Shown here: piece after piece, positions 45,173 through 59,252 of the stretch
Numbering within the stretch: the first letter of the stretch is position 1
How the letters are laid out: the number at the start of each line of letters is the position of its first letter
DNA from: Parapristionchus giblindavisi
Lineage: Eukaryota; Nematoda; Chromadorea; Rhabditida; Diplogasteridae
Reading direction: 5' to 3'
Assembly: GCA_943737045.1 (NCBI GenBank)
Contig: CALSFV010000371.1
Location: 124,001 to 188,000, forward strand
DNA length: 64,000 nt
Notes under the pieces: generated by a model
What the model saw: the letters and a program-made list of their open reading frames with translations, nothing else
Databases searched by the model: none
Told to the model about the DNA's origin: nothing
Program-made: the position numbers and the translations under genes

Positions 45173-48100
45173 TTGTTTCTGAGTGATTCCCTGGTCGAAT
45201 CTGGGCTAGCCCCTTGCTTCTGAGTGATTCCCTGGTCGAATCTGGGATAGCCCCTTGCTTCTGATTGATTCCCTGGTCGAATCTGGGCTAGCCCCTTGCT
45301 TCTGAGTGATTCCCTGGTCGAATCTGGGCTAGCCCCTTGCTTCTGAGTGATTCCCGCCCCTTGCTTCTGAGTGATACCCTGGTCGAATCTGGGCTAGCCC
45401 CTTGCTTCTGAGTGATTCCCTGGTCGAATCTAGGCTAGCCCCTTGCTTCTGAGTGATTCCCTGGTCGAATCTGGGATAGCCCCTTGCTTCTGAGTGATTC
45501 CCTGGTCGAATCTGGGGTAGCCCCTTGCTTCTGAGTGATTCCCGCCCCTTGCTTCTGAGTGATACCCTGGTCGAATCTGGGCTAGCCCCTTGCTTCTGAG
45601 AGATTCCCTGGTCGAATCTGGGCTAGCCCCTTGCTTCTGAGTGATTCCCTGGTCGAATCTGGGCTAGCCCCTTGCTTCTGAGTGATTCCCTGGTCGAATC
45701 TGGGCTAGCCCCTTGCTTCTGAGTGATTCCCTGGTCGAATCTGGGCTAGCCCCTTGCTTCTGAGTGATTCCCTGGTCGAATCTGGGCTAGCCCCTTGCTT
45801 CTGAGTGATTCCCTGGTCGAATCTGGGATAGCCCCTTGCTTCTGAGTGATTCCCTGGTCGAATCTGGGCTAGCCCCTTGCTTCTGAGTGATTCCCTGGTC
45901 GAATCTGGGCTAGCCCCTTGCTTCTGAGTGATTCCCGCCCCTTGCTTCTGAGTGATACCCTGGTCGAATCTGGGCTAGCCCCTTGCTTCTGAGTGATTCC
46001 CTGGTCGAATCTGGGCTAGCCCCTTGCTTCTGAGTGATTCCCTGGTCGAATCTGGGATAGCCCCTTGCTTCTGATTGATTCCCTGGTCGAATCTGGGCTA
46101 GCCCCTTGTTTCTGAGTGATTCCCTGGTCGAATCTGGGCTAGCCCCTTGCTTCTGAGTGATTCCCTGGTCGAATCTGGGATAGCCCCTTGCTTCTGATTG
46201 ATTCCCTGGTCGAATCTGGGCTAGCCCCTTGCTTCTGAGTGATTCCCTGGTCGAATCTGGGCTAGCCCCTTGCTTCTGAGTGATTCCCGCCCCTTGCTTC
46301 TGAGTGATACCCTGGTCGAATCTGGGCTAGCCCCTTGCTTCTGAGTGATTCCCTGGTCGAATCTAGGCTAGCCCCTTGCTTCTGAGTGATTCCCTGGTCG
46401 AATCTGGGATAGCCCCTTGCTTCTGAGTGATTCCCTGGTCGAATCTGGGCTAGCCCCTTGCTTCTGAGTGATTCCCGCCCCTTGCTTCTGAGTGATACCC
46501 TGGTCGAATCTGGGATAGCCCCTTGCTTCTGAGTGATTCCCTGGTCGAATCTGGGCTAGCCCCTTGCTTCTGAGTGATTCCCTGGTCGAATCTGGGCTAG
46601 CCCCTTGCTTCTGAGTGATTCCCTGGTCGAATCTGGGCTAGCCCCTTGCTTCTGAGTGATTCCCTGGTCGAATCTGGGCTAGCCCCTTGCTTCTGAGTGA
46701 TTCCCTGGTCGAATCTGGGCTAGCCCCTTGCTTCTGAGTGATTCCCTGGTCGAATCTGGGCTAGCCCCTTGCTTCTGAGTGATTCCCTGGTCGAATCTGG
46801 GCTAGCCCCTTGCTTCTGAGTGATTCCCTGGTCGAATCTGGGCTAGCCCCTTGCTTCTGAGTGATTCCCTGGTCGAATCTGGGATAGCCCCTTGCTTCTG
46901 AGTGATTCCCTGGTCGAATCTGGGATAGCCCCTTGCTTCTGAGTGATTCCCTGGTCGAATCTGGGATAGCCCCTTGCTTCTGATTGATTCCCTGGTCGAA
47001 TCTGGGCTAGCCCCTTGCTTCTGAGTGATTCCCTGGTCGAATCTGGGCTAGCCCCTTGCTTCTGAGTGATTCCCGCCCCTTGCTTCTGAGTGATACCCTG
47101 GTCGAATCTGGGCTAGCCCCTTGCTTCTGAGTGATTCCCTGGACGAATCTGGGATAGCCCCTTGCTTCTGAGTGATTCCCTGGTCGAATCTGGGCTAGCC
47201 CCTTGCTTCTGAGTGATTCCCGCCCCTTGCTTCTGAGTGATACCCTGGTCGAATCTGGGCTAGCCCCTTGCTTCTGAGTGATTCCCTGGTCGAATCTGGG
47301 CTAGCCCCTTGCTTCTGAGTGATTCCCTGGTCGAATCTGGGATAGCCCCTTGCTTCTGAGTGATTCCCTGGTCGAATCTGGGATAGCCCCTTGCTTCTGA
47401 TTGATTCCCCGGTCGAATCTGGGATAGCCCCTTGCTTCTGAGTGATTCCCTGGTCGAATCTGGGCTAGCCCCTCGCTTCTGAGTGATTCCCTGGTCGAAT
47501 CTGGGCTAGCCCCTTGCTTCTGAGTGATTCCCTGGTCGAATCTGGGATAGCCCCTTGCTTCTGATTGATTCCCCGGTCGAATCTGGGCTAGCCCCTTGCT
47601 TCTGAGTGATTCCCTGGTCGAATCTGGGTTAGCCCCTTGCTTCTGAGTGATTCCCTGGTCGAATCTGGGATAGCCCCTTGCTTCTGATTGATTCCCTGGT
47701 CGAATCTGGGCTAGCCCCTTGCTTATGAGTGATTCCCTGGTCGAATCTGGGCTAGCCCCTTGCTTCTGAGTGATTCCCGCCCCTTGCTTCTGAGTGATAC
47801 CCTGGTCGAATCTGGGCTAGCCCCTTGCTTCTGAGTGATTCCCTGGTCGAATCTGGGCTAGCCCCTTGCTTCTGAGTGATTCCCTGGTCGAATCTGGGAT
47901 AGCCCCTTGCTTCTGATTGATTCCCTGGTCGAATCTGGGTTAGCCCCTTGCTTCTGAGTGATTCCCTGGTCGAATCTGGGATAGCCCCTTGCTTCTGATT
48001 GATTCCCTGGTCGAATCTGGGCTAGCCCCTTGCTTATGAGTGATTCCCTGGTCGAATCTGGGCTAGCCCCTTGCTTCTGAGTGATTCCCGCCCCTTGCTT

Positions 48101-50227
48101 CTGAGTGATACCCTGGTCGAATCTGGGCTAGCCCCTTGCTTCTGAGTGATTCCCTGGTCGAATCTGGGCTAGCCCCTTGCTTCTGAGTGATTCCCTGGTC
48201 GAATCTGGGATAGCCCCTTGCTTCTGATTGATTCCCTGGTCGAATCTGGGCTAGCCCCTTGTTTCTGAGTGATTCCCTGGTCGAATCTGGGCTAGCCCCT
48301 TGCTTCTGAGTGATTCCCTGGTCGAATCTGGGATAGCCCCTTGCTTCTGATTGATTCCCTGGTCGAATCTGGGCTAGCCCCTTGCTTCTGAGTGATTCCC
48401 TGGTCGAATCTGGGCTAGCCCCTTGCTTCTGAGTGATTCCCGCCCCTTGCTTCTGAGTGATACCCTGGTCGAATCTGGGCTAGCCCCTTGCTTCTGAGTG
48501 ATTCCCTGGTCGAATCTAGGCTAGCCCCTTGCTTCTGAGTGATTCCCTGGTCGAATCTGGGATAGCCCCTTGCTTCTGAGTGATTCCCTGGTCGAATCTG
48601 GGCTAGCCCCTTGCTTCTGAGTGATTCCCGCCCCTTGCTTCTGAGTGATACCCTGGTCGAATCTGGGCTAGCCCCTTGCTTCTGAGAGATTCCCTGGTCG
48701 AATCTGGGCTAGCCCCTTGCTTCTGAGTGATTCCCTGGTCGAATCTGGGCTAGCCCCTTGCTTCTGAGTGATTCCCTGGTCGAATCTGGGCTAGCCCCTT
48801 GCTTCTGAGTGATTCCCTGGTCGAATCTGGGCTAGCCCCTTGCTTCTGAGTGATTCCCTGGTCGAATCTGGGCTAGCCCCTTGCTTCTGAGTGATTCCCT
48901 GGTCGAATCTGGGATAGCCCCTTGCTTCTGAGTGATTCCCTGGTCGAATCTGGGCTAGCCCCTTGCTTCTGAGTGATTCCCTGGCCGAATCTGGGCTAGC
49001 CCCTTGCTTCTGAGTGATTCCCGCCCCTTGCTTCTGAGTGATACCCTGGTCGAATCTGGGCTAGCCCCTTGCTTCTGAGTGATTCCCTGGTCGAATCTGG
49101 GCTAGCCCCTTGCTTCTGAGTGATTCCCTGGTCGAATCTGGGATAGCCCCTTGCTTCTGATTGATTCCCTGGTCGAATCTGGGCTAGCCCCTTGTTTCTG
49201 AGTGATTCCCTGGTCGAATCTGGGCTAGCCCCTTGCTTCTGAGTGATTCCCTGGTCGAATCTGGGATAGCCCCTTGCTTCTGATTGATTCCCTGGTCGAA
49301 TCTGGGCTAGCCCCTTGCTTCTGAGTGATTCCCTGGTCGAATCTGGGCTAGCCCCTTGCTTCTGAGTGATTCCCGCCCCTTGCTTCTGAGTGATACCCTG
49401 GTCGAATCTGGGCTAGCCCCTTGCTTCTGAGTGATTCCCTGGTCGAATCTAGGCTAGCCCCTTGCTTCTGAGTGATTCCCTGGTCGAATCTGGGATAGCC
49501 CCTTGCTTCTGAGTGATTCCCTGGTCGAATCTGGGCTAGCCCCTTGCTTCTGAGTGATTCCCGCCCCTTGCTTCTGAGTGATACCCTGGTCGAATCTGGG
49601 ATAGCCCCTTGCTTCTGAGTGATTCCCTGGTCGAATCTGGGCTAGCCCCTTGCTTCTGAGTGATTCCCTGGTCGAATCTGGGCTAGCCCCTTGCTTCTGA
49701 GTGATTCCCTGGTCGAATCTGGGCTAGCCCCTTGCTTCTGAGTGATTCCCTGGTCGAATCTGGGCTAGCCCCTTGCTTCTGAGTGATTCCCTGGTCGAAT
49801 CTGGGCTAGCCCCTTGCTTCTGAGTGATTCCCTGGTCGAATCTGGGCTAGCCCCTTGCTTCTGAGTGATTCCCTGGTCGAATCTGGGCTAGCCCCTTGCT
49901 TCTGAGTGATTCCCTGGTCGAATCTGGGCTAGCCCCTTGCTTCTGAGTGATTCCCTGGTCGAATCTGGGATAGCCCCTTGCTTCTGAGTGATTCCCTGGT
50001 CGAATCTGGGATAGCCCCTTGCTTCTGAGTGATTCCCTGGTCGAATCTGGGATAGCCCCTTGCTTCTGATTGATTCCCTGGTCGAATCTGGGCTAGCCCC
50101 TTGCTTCTGAGTGATTCCCTGGTCGAATCTGGGCTAGCCCCTTGCTTCTGAGTGATTCCCGCCCCTTGCTTCTGAGTGATACCCTGGTCGAATCTGGGCT
50201 AGCCCCTTGCTTCTGAGTGATTCCCTG
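45173..50227. repeat. Higher-order duplication, 3,086-bp spacing
   Basis: Four markers recur at exactly 3,086 bp: TTGTTTCTGAGTG at 45,173/48,259, CTTCTGAGAG at 45,593/48,679, TTGTTTCTGAGTG at 46,106/49,192 and GGACGAATC at 47,141/50,227. The value equals 70 x 41 + 9 x 24. Right of the last marker the copies differ: the GGGTTAGCC unit lies nearer to it in the second copy, consistent with a deletion of several units. Confidence 0.85.
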
Positions 50228-53200
50228 GACGAATCTGGGATAGCCCCTTGCTTCTGAGTGATTCCCTGGTCGAATCTGGGCTAGCCCCTTGCTTCTGAGT
50301 GATTCCCGCCCCTTGCTTCTGAGTGATTCCCTGGTCGAATCTGGGATAGCCCCTTGCTTCTGATTGATTCCCCGGTCGAATCTGGGCTAGCCCCTTGCTT
50401 CTGAGTGATTCCCTGGTCGAATCTGGGTTAGCCCCTTGCTTCTGAGTGATTCCCTGGTCGAATCTGGGATAGCCCCTTGCTTCTGATTGATTCCCTGGTC
50501 GAATCTGGGCTAGCCCCTTGCTTATGAGTGATTCCCTGGTCGAATCTGGGCTAGCCCCTTGCTTCTGAGTGATTCCCGCCCCTTGCTTCTGAGTGATACC
50601 CTGGTCGAATCTGGGCTAGCCCCTTGCTTCTGAGTGATTCCCTGGTCGAATCTGGGCTAGCCCCTTGCTTCTGAGTGATTCCCTGGTCGAATCTGGGATA
50701 GCCCCTTGCTTCTGATTGATTCCCTGGTCGAATCTGGGCTAGCCCCTTGTTTCTGAGTGATTCCCTGGTCGAATCTGGGCTAGCCCCTTGCTTCTGAGTG
50801 ATTCCCTGGTCGAATCTGGGATAGCCCCTTGCTTCTGATTGATTCCCTGGTCGAATCTGGGCTAGCCCCTTGCTTCTGAGTGATTCCCTGGTCGAATCTG
50901 GGCTAGCCCCTTGCTTCTGAGTGATTCCCGCCCCTTGCTTCTGAGTGATACCCTGGTCGAATCTGGGCTAGCCCCTTGCTTCTGAGTGATTCCCTGGTCG
51001 AATCTAGGCTAGCCCCTTGCTTCTGAGTGATTCCCTGGTCGAATCTGGGATAGCCCCTTGCTTCTGAGTGATTCCCTGGTCGAATCTGGGCTAGCCCCTT
51101 GCTTCTGAGTGATTCCCGCCCCTTGCTTCTGAGTGATTCCCTGGTCGAATCTGGGATAGCCCCTTGCTTCTGAGTGATTCCCTGGTCGAATCTGGGATAG
51201 CCCCTTGTTTCTGATTGATTCCCTGGTCGAATCTGGGCTAGCCCCTTGCTTCTGAGTGATTCCCTGGTCGAATCTGGGATAGCCCCTTGCTTCTGAGTGA
51301 TTCCCTGGTCGAATCAGGGATAGCCCCTTGCTTCTGATTGATTCCCCGGTCGAATCTGGGATAGCCCCTTGCTTCTGAGTGATTCCCTGGTCGAATCTGG
51401 GCTAGCCCCTCGCTTCTGAGTGATTCCCTGGTCGAATCTGGGCTAGCCCCTTGCTTCTGAGTGATTCCCTGGTCGAATCTGGGATAGCCCCTTGCTTCTG
51501 ATTGATTCCCCGGTCGAATCTGGGCTAGCCCCTTGCTTCTGAGTGATTCCCTGGTCGAATCTGGGCTAGCCCCTTGCTTCTGAGTGATTCCCTGGTCGAA
51601 TCTGGGCTAGCCCCTTGCTTCTGAGTGATTCCCTGGTCGAATCTGGGATAGCCCCTTGCTTCTGATTGATTCCCTGGTCGAATCTGGGCTAGCCCCTTGC
51701 TTATGAGTGATTCCCTGGTCGAATCTGGGCTAGCCCCTTGCTTCTGAGTGATTCCCTGGTCGAATCTGGGCTAGCCCCTTGCTTCTGAGTGATTCCCTGG
51801 TCGAATCTGGGCTAGCCCCTTGCTTCTGAGTGATTCCCTGGTCGAATCTGGGCTAGCCCCTTGCTTCTGAGTGATTCCCGCCCCTTGCTTCTTAGTGATT
51901 CCCTGGTCGAATCTAGGCTAGCCCCTTGCTTCTGAGTGATTCCCTGGTCGAATCTGGGATAGCCCCTTGCTTCTGAGTGATTCCCTGGTCGAATCTGGGC
52001 TAGCCCCTTGCTTCTGAGTGATTCCCGCCCCTTGCTTCTGAGTGATACCCTGGTCGAATCTGGGCTAGCCCCTTGCTTCTGAGTGATTCCCTGGTCGAAT
52101 CTGGGCTAGCCCCTTGCTTCTGAGTGATTCCCTGGTCGAATCTGGGCTAGCCCCTTGCTTCTGAGTGATTCCCTGGTCGAATCTGGGCTAGCCCCTTGCT
52201 TCTGAGTGATTCCCTGGTCGAATCTGGGCTAGCCCCTTGCTTCTGAGTGATTCCCTGGTCGAATCTGGGCTAGCCCCTTGCTTCTGAGTGATTCCCTGGT
52301 CGAATCTGGGATAGCCCCTTGCTTCTGAGTGATTCCCTGGTCGAATCTGGGATAGCCCCTTGCTTCTGAGTGATTCCCTGGTCGAATCTGGGCTAGCCCC
52401 TCGCTTCTGAGTGATTCCCTGGTCGAATCTGGGCTAGCCCCTTGCTTCTGAGTGATTCCCTGGTCGAATCTGGGATAGCCCCTTGCTTCTGATTGATTCC
52501 CCGGTCGAATCTGGGCTAGCCCCTTGCTTCTGAGTGATTCCCTGGTCGAATCTGGGCTAGCCCCTTGCTTCTAAGTGATTCCCTGGTCGAATCTGGGATA
52601 GCCCCTTGCTTCTGAGTGATTCCCGCCCCTTGCTTCTGAGTGATTCCCTGGTCGAATCTGGGATAGCCCCTTGCTTCTGAGTGATTCCCTGGTCGAATCT
52701 GGGATAGCCCCTTGCTTCTGAGTGATTCCCTGGTCGAATCTGGGCTAGCCCCTCGCTTCTGAGTGATTCCCTGGTCGAATCTGGGCTAGCCCCTTGCTTC
52801 TGAGTGATTCCCTGGTCGAATCTGGGCTAGCCCCTTGCTTCTGAGTGATTCCCTGGTCGAATCTGGGCTAGCCCCTTGCTTCTGAGTGATTCCCTGGTCG
52901 AATCTGGGCTAGCCCCTTGCTTCTGAGTGATTCCCTGGTCGAATCTGGGCTAGCCCCTTGCTTCTGAGTGATTCCCTGGTCGAATCTGGGCTAGCCCCTT
53001 GCTTCTGAGTGATTCCCTGGTCGAATCTGGGCTAGCCCCTTGCTTCTGAGTGATTCCCTGGTCGAATCTGGGCTAGCCCCTTGCTTCTGAGTGATTCCCT
53101 GGTCGAATCTGGGCTAGCCCCTTGCTTCTGAGTGATTCCCTGGTCGAATCTGGGATAGCCCCTTGCTTCTGAGTGATTCCCTGGTCGAATCTGGGATAGC

Positions 53201-53872
53201 CCCTTGCTTCTGAGTGATTCCCTGGTCGAATCTGGGCTAGCCCCTCGCTTCTGAGTGATTCCCTGGTCGAATCTGGGCTAGCCCCTTGCTTCTGAGTGAT
53301 TCCCTGGTCGAATCTGGGATAGCCCCTTGCTTCTGATTGATTCCCCGGTCGAATCTGGGCTAGCCCCTTGCTTCTGAGTGATTCCCTGGTCGAATCTGGG
53401 CTAGCCCCTTGCTTCTAAGTGATTCCCTGGTCGAATCTGGGATAGCCCCTTGCTTCTGAGTGATTCCCGCCCCTTGCTTCTGAGTGATTCCCTGGTCGAA
53501 TCTGGGATAGCCCCTTGCTTCTGAGTGATTCCCTGGTCGAATCTGGGATAGCCCCTTGCTTCTGAGTGATTCCCTGGTCGAATCTGGGCTAGCCCCTCGC
53601 TTCTGAGTGATTCCCTGGTCGAATCTGGGCTAGCCCCTTGCTTCTGAGTGATTCCCTGGTCGAATCTGGGCTAGCCCCTTGCTTCTGAGTGATTCCCTGG
53701 TCGAATCTGGGCTAGCCCCTTGCTTCTGAGTGATTCCCTGGTCGAATCTGGGCTAGCCCCTTGCTTCTGAGTGATTCCCTGGTCGAATCTGGGCTAGCCC
53801 CTTGCTTCTGAGTGATTCCCTGGTCGAATCTGGGCTAGCCCCTTGCTTCTGAGTGATTCCCTGGTCGAATCT

Positions 53873-56800
53873 GGTATAGCCCCTTGCTTCTGAGTGATTC
53901 CCTGGTCGAATCTGGGATAGCCCCTTGTTTCTGATTGATTCCCTGGTCGAATCTGGGCTAGCCCCTTGCTTCTGAGTGATTCCCTGGTCGAATCTGGGAT
54001 AGCCCCTTGCTTCTGAGTGATTCCCTGGTCGAATCAGGGATAGCCCCTTGCTTCTGATTGATTCCCCGGTCGAATCTGGGATAGCCCCTTGCTTCTGAGT
54101 GATTCCCTGGTCGAATCTGGGCTAGCCCCTCGCTTCTGAGTGATTCCCTGGTCGAATCTGGGCTAGCCCCTTGCTTCTGAGTGATTCCCTGGTCGAATCT
54201 GGGATAGCCCCTTGCTTCTGAGTGATTCCCTGGTCGAATCTGGGCTAGCCCCTCGCTTCTGAGTGATTCCCTGGTCGAATCTGGGCTAGCCCCTTGCTTC
54301 TGAGTGATTCCCTGGTCGAATCTGGGCTAGCCCCTTGCTTCTGAGTGATTCCCTGGTCGAATCTGGGCTAGCCCCTTGCTTCTGAGTGATTCCCTGGTCG
54401 AATCTGGGCTAGCCCCTTGCTTCTGAGTGATTCCCTGGTCGAATCTGGGCTAGCCCCTTGCTTCTGAGTGATTCCCTGGTCGAATCTGGGCTAGCCCCTT
54501 GCTTCTGAGTGATTCCCTGGTCGAATCTGGGCTAGCCCCTTGCTTCTGAGTGATTCCCTGGTCGAATCTGGGCTAGCCCCTTGCTTCTGAGTGATTCCCT
54601 GGTCGAATCTGGGCTAGCCCCTTGCTTCTGAGTGATTCCCTGGTCGAATCTGGGATAGCCCCTTGCTTCTGAGTGATTCCCTGGTCGAATCTGGGATAGC
54701 CCCTTGCTTCTGATTGATTCCCCGGTCGAATCTGGGCTAGCCCCTTGCTTCTGAGTGATTCCCTGGTCGAATCTGGGCTAGCCCCTTGCTTCTGAGTGAT
54801 TCCCTGGTCGAATCTGGGCTAGCCCCTTGCTTCTAAGTGATTCCCTGGTCGAATCTGGGATAGCCCCTTGCTTCTGAGTGATTCCCGCCCCTTGCTTCTG
54901 AGTGATTCCCTGGTCGAATCTGGGATAGCCCCTTGCTTCTGAGTGATTCCCTGGTCGAATCTGGGATAGCCCCTTGCTTCTGAGTGATTCCCTGGTCGAA
55001 TCTGGGCTAGCCCCTCGCTTCTGAGTGATTCCCTGGTCGAATCTGGGCTAGCCCCTTGCTTCTGAGTGATTCCCTGGTCGAATCTGGGCTAGCCCCTTGC
55101 TTCTGAGTGATTCCCTGGTCGAATCTGGGCTAGCCCCTTGCTTCTGAGTGATTCCCTGGTCGAATCTGGGCTAGCCCCTTGCTTCTGAGTGATTCCCTGG
55201 TCGAATCTGGGCTAGCCCCTTGCTTCTGAGTGATTCCCTGGTCGAATCTGGGCTAGCCCCTTGCTTCTGAGTGATTCCCTGGTCGAATCTGGTATAGCCC
55301 CTTGCTTCTGAGTGATTCCCTGGTCGAATCTGGGATAGCCCCTTGTTTCTGATTGATTCCCTGGTCGAATCTGGGCTAGCCCCTTGCTTCTGAGTGATTC
55401 CCTGGTCGAATCTGGGATAGCCCCTTGCTTCTGAGTGATTCCCTGGTCGAATCAGGGATAGCCCCTTGCTTCTGATTGATTCCCCGGTCGAATCTGGGAT
55501 AGCCCCTTGCTTCTGAGTGATTCCCTGGTCGAATCTGGGCTAGCCCCTCGCTTCTGAGTGATTCCCTGGTCGAATCTGGGCTAGCCCCTTGCTTCTGAGT
55601 GATTAACTGGTCGAATCTGGGATAGCCCCTTGCTTCTGAGTGATTCCCTGGTCGAATCTGGGCTAGCCCCTCGCTTCTGAGTGATTCCCTGGTCGAATCT
55701 GGGCTAGCCCCTTGCTTCTGAGTGATTCCCTGGTCGAATCTGGGCTAGCCCCTTGCTTCTGAGTGATTCCCTGGTCGAATCTGGGCTAGCCCCTTGCTTC
55801 TGAGTGATTCCCTGGTCGAATCTGGGCTAGCCCCTTGCTTCTGAGTGATTCCCTGGTCGAATCTGGGCTAGCCCCTTGCTTCTGAGTGATTCCCTGGTCG
55901 AATCTGGGATAGCCCCTTGCTTCTGAGTGATTCCCTGGTCGAATCTGGGCTAGACCCTCGCTTCTGAGTGATTCCCTGGTCGAATCTGGGCTAGCCCCTT
56001 GCTTCTGAGTGATTCCCTGGTCGAATCTGGGATAGCCCCTTGCTTCTGATTGATTCCCCGGTCGAATCTGGGCTAGCCCCTTGCTTCTGAGTGATTCCCT
56101 GGTCGAATCTGGGCTAGCCCCTTGCTTCTGAGTGATTCCCTGGTCGAATCTGGGATAGCCCCTTGCTTCTGAGTGATTCCCTGGTCGAATCTGGGCTAGC
56201 CCCTCGCTTCTGAGTGATTCCCTGGTCGAATCTGGGCTAGCCCCTTGCTTCTGAGTGATTCCCTGGTCGAATCTGGGCTAGCCCCTTGCTTCTGAGTGAT
56301 TCCCTGGTCGAATCTGGGCTAGCCCCTTGCTTCTGAGTGATTCCCTGGTCGAATCTGGGCTAGCCCCTTGCTTCTGAGTGATTCCCTGGTCGAATCTGGG
56401 CTAGCCCCTTGCTTCTGAGTGATTCCCTGGTCGAATCTGGGCTAGCCCCTTGCTTCTGAGTGATTCCCTGGTCGAATCTGGGCTAGCCCCTTGCTTCTGA
56501 GTGATTCCCTGGTCGAATCTGGGCTAGCCCCTTGCTTCTGAGTGATTCCCTGGTCGAATCTGGGCTAGCCCCTTGCTTCTGAGTGATTCCCTGGTCGAAT
56601 CTGGGATAGCCCCTTGCTTCTGAGTGATTCCCTGGTCGAATCTGGGATAGCCCCTTGTTTCTGATTGATTCCCTGGTCGAATCTGGGCTAGCCCCTTGCT
56701 TCTGAGTGATTCCCTGGTCGAATCTGGGCTAGCCCCTTGCTTCTGAGTGATTCCCTGGTCGAATCTGGGATAGCCCCTTGCTTCTGAGTGATTCCCTGGT

Positions 56801-59252
56801 CGAATCTGGGCTAGACCCTCGCTTCTGAGTGATTCCCTGGTCGAATCTGGGCTAGCCCCTTGCTTCTGAGTGATTCCCTGGTCGAATCTGGGATAGCCCC
56901 TTGCTTCTGATTGATTCCCCGGTCGAATCTGGGCTAGCCCCTTGCTTCTGAGTGATTCCCTGGTCGAATCTGGGCTAGCCCCTTGCTTCTGAGTGATTCC
57001 CTGGTCGAATCTGGGATAGCCCCTTGTTTCTGATTGATTCCCTGGTCGAATCTGGGCTAGCCCCTTGCTTCTGAGTGATTCCCTGGTCGAATCTGGGCTA
57101 GCCCCTTGCTTCTGAGTGATTCCCTGGTCGAATCTGGGATAGCCCCTTGCTTCTGAGTGATTCCCTGGTCGAATCTGGGCTAGCCCCTTGCTTCTGAGTG
57201 ATTCCCGCCCCTTGCTTCTGAGTGATTCCCTGGTCGAATCTAGGCTAGCCCCTTGCTTCTAAGTGATTCCCTGGTCGAATCTGGGATAGCCCCTTGCTTC
57301 TGAGTGATTCCCTGGTCGAATCTGGGCTAGCCCCTTGCTTCTGAGTGATTCCCGCCCCTTGCTTCTGAGTGATTCCCTGGTCGAATCTGGGCTAGCCCCT
57401 TGCTTCTGAGTGATTCCCTGGTCGAATCTGGGCTAGCACCTTGCTTCTGAGTGATTCCCTGGTCGAATCTGGGCTAGCCCCTTGCTTCTGAGTGATTCCC
57501 TGGTCGAATCTGGGATAGCCCCTTGCTTCTGAGTGATTCCCTGGTCGAATCTGGGATAGCCCCTTGCTTCTGAGTGATTCCCTGGTCGAATCTGGGCTAG
57601 CCCCTCGCTTCTGAGTGATTCCCTGGTCGAATCTGGGCTAGCCCCTTGCTTCTGAGTGATTCCCTGGTCGAATCTGGGCTAGCCCCTTGCTTCTGAGTGA
57701 TTCCCTGGTCGAATCTGGGCTAGCCCCTTGCTTCTGAGTGATTCCCTGGTCGAATCTGGGCTAGCCCCTTGCTTCTGAGTGATTCCCTGGTCGAATCTGG
57801 GCTAGCCCCTTGCTTCTGAGTGATTCCCTGGTCGAATCTGGGCTAGCCCCTTGCTTCTGAGTGATTCCCTGGTCGAATCTGGTATAGCCCCTTGCTTCTG
57901 AGTGATTCCCTGGTCGAATCTGGGATAGCCCCTTGTTTCTGATTGATTCCCTGGTCGAATCTGGGCTAGCCCCTTGCTTCTGAGTGATTCCCTGGTCGAA
58001 TCTGGGATAGCCCCTTGCTTCTGAGTGATTCCCTGGTCGAATCAGGGATAGCCCCTTGCTTCTGATTGATTCCCCGGTCGAATCTGGGATAGCCCCTTGC
58101 TTCTGAGTGATTCCCTGGTCGAATCTGGGCTAGCCCCTCGCTTCTGAGTGATTCCCTGGTCGAATCTGGGCTAGCCCCTTGCTTCTGAGTGATTCCCTGG
58201 TCGAATCTGGGATAGCCCCTTGCTTCTGAGTGATTCCCTGGTCGAATCTGGGCTAGCCCCTCGCTTCTGAGTGATTCCCTGGTCGAATCTGGGCTAGCCC
58301 CTTGCTTCTGAGTGATTCCCTGGTCGAATCTGGGCTAGCCCCTTGCTTCTGAGTGATTCCCTGGTCGAATCTGGGCTAGCCCCTTGCTTCTGAGTGATTC
58401 CCTGGTCGAATCTGGGCTAGCCCCTTGCTTCTGAGTGATTCCCGCCCCTTGCTTCTGAGTGATACCCTGGTCGAATCTGGGCTAGCCCCTTGCTTCTGAG
58501 TGATTCCCTGGTCGAATCTGGGCTAGCCCCTTGCTTCTGAGTGATTCCCTGGTCGAATCTGGGCTAGCCCCTTGCTTCTGAGTGATTCCCTGGTCGAATC
58601 TGGGCTAGCCCCTTGCTTCTGAGTGATTCCCTGGTCGAATCTGGGCTAGCACCTTGCTTCTGAGTGATTCCCTGGTCGAATCTGGGCTAGCCCCTTGCTT
58701 CTGAGTGATTCCCTGGTCGAATCTGGGATAGCCCCTTGCTTCTGAGTGATTCCCTGGTCGAATCTGGGATAGCCCCTTGCTTCTGAGTGATTCCCTGGTC
58801 GAATCTGGGCTAGCCCCTCGCTTCTGAGTGATTCCCTGGTCGAATCTGGGCTAGCCCCTTGCTTCTGAGTGATTCCCTGGTCGAATCTGGGCTAGCCCCT
58901 TGCTTCTGAGTGATTCCCTGGTCGAATCTGGGCTAGCCCCTTGCTTCTGAGTGATTCCCTGGTCGAATCTGGGCTAGCCCCTTGCTTCTGAGTGATTCCC
59001 TGGTCGAATCTGGGCTAGCCCCTTGCTTCTGAGTGATTCCCTGGTCGAATCTGGGCTAGCCCCTTGCTTCTGAGTGATTCCCTGGTCGAATCTGGTATAG
59101 CCCCTTGCTTCTGAGTGATTCCCTGGTCGAATCTGGGATAGCCCCTTGTTTCTGATTGATTCCCTGGTCGAATCTGGGCTAGCCCCTTGCTTCTGAGTGA
59201 TTCCCTGGTCGAATCTGGGATAGCCCCTTGCTTCTGAGTGATTCCCTGGTCG
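53873..59252. repeat. Higher-order repeat family, four copies
   Basis: GGTATAGCC (G30T in an A-type unit) at 53,873, 55,291, 57,881 and 59,094 is always followed 158 bp later by GAATCAGGG (T27A) at 54,031, 55,449, 58,039 and 59,252. Spacings are 1,418, 2,590 and 1,213 bp, each of the form n x 41 + m x 24. GAATCAGGG alone also occurs at 51,311, 60,981 and 62,669. The blocks contain long runs of C-type units, up to about ten in a row. Confidence 0.85.
55951..56820. repeat. Higher-order duplication, 861-bp spacing
   Basis: The rare combined variant TAGACCCTCG occurs at 55,951 and 56,812. The 861-bp spacing is exactly 21 full units with no truncated unit. This is the only block in which I saw this variant. 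Confidence 0.75.
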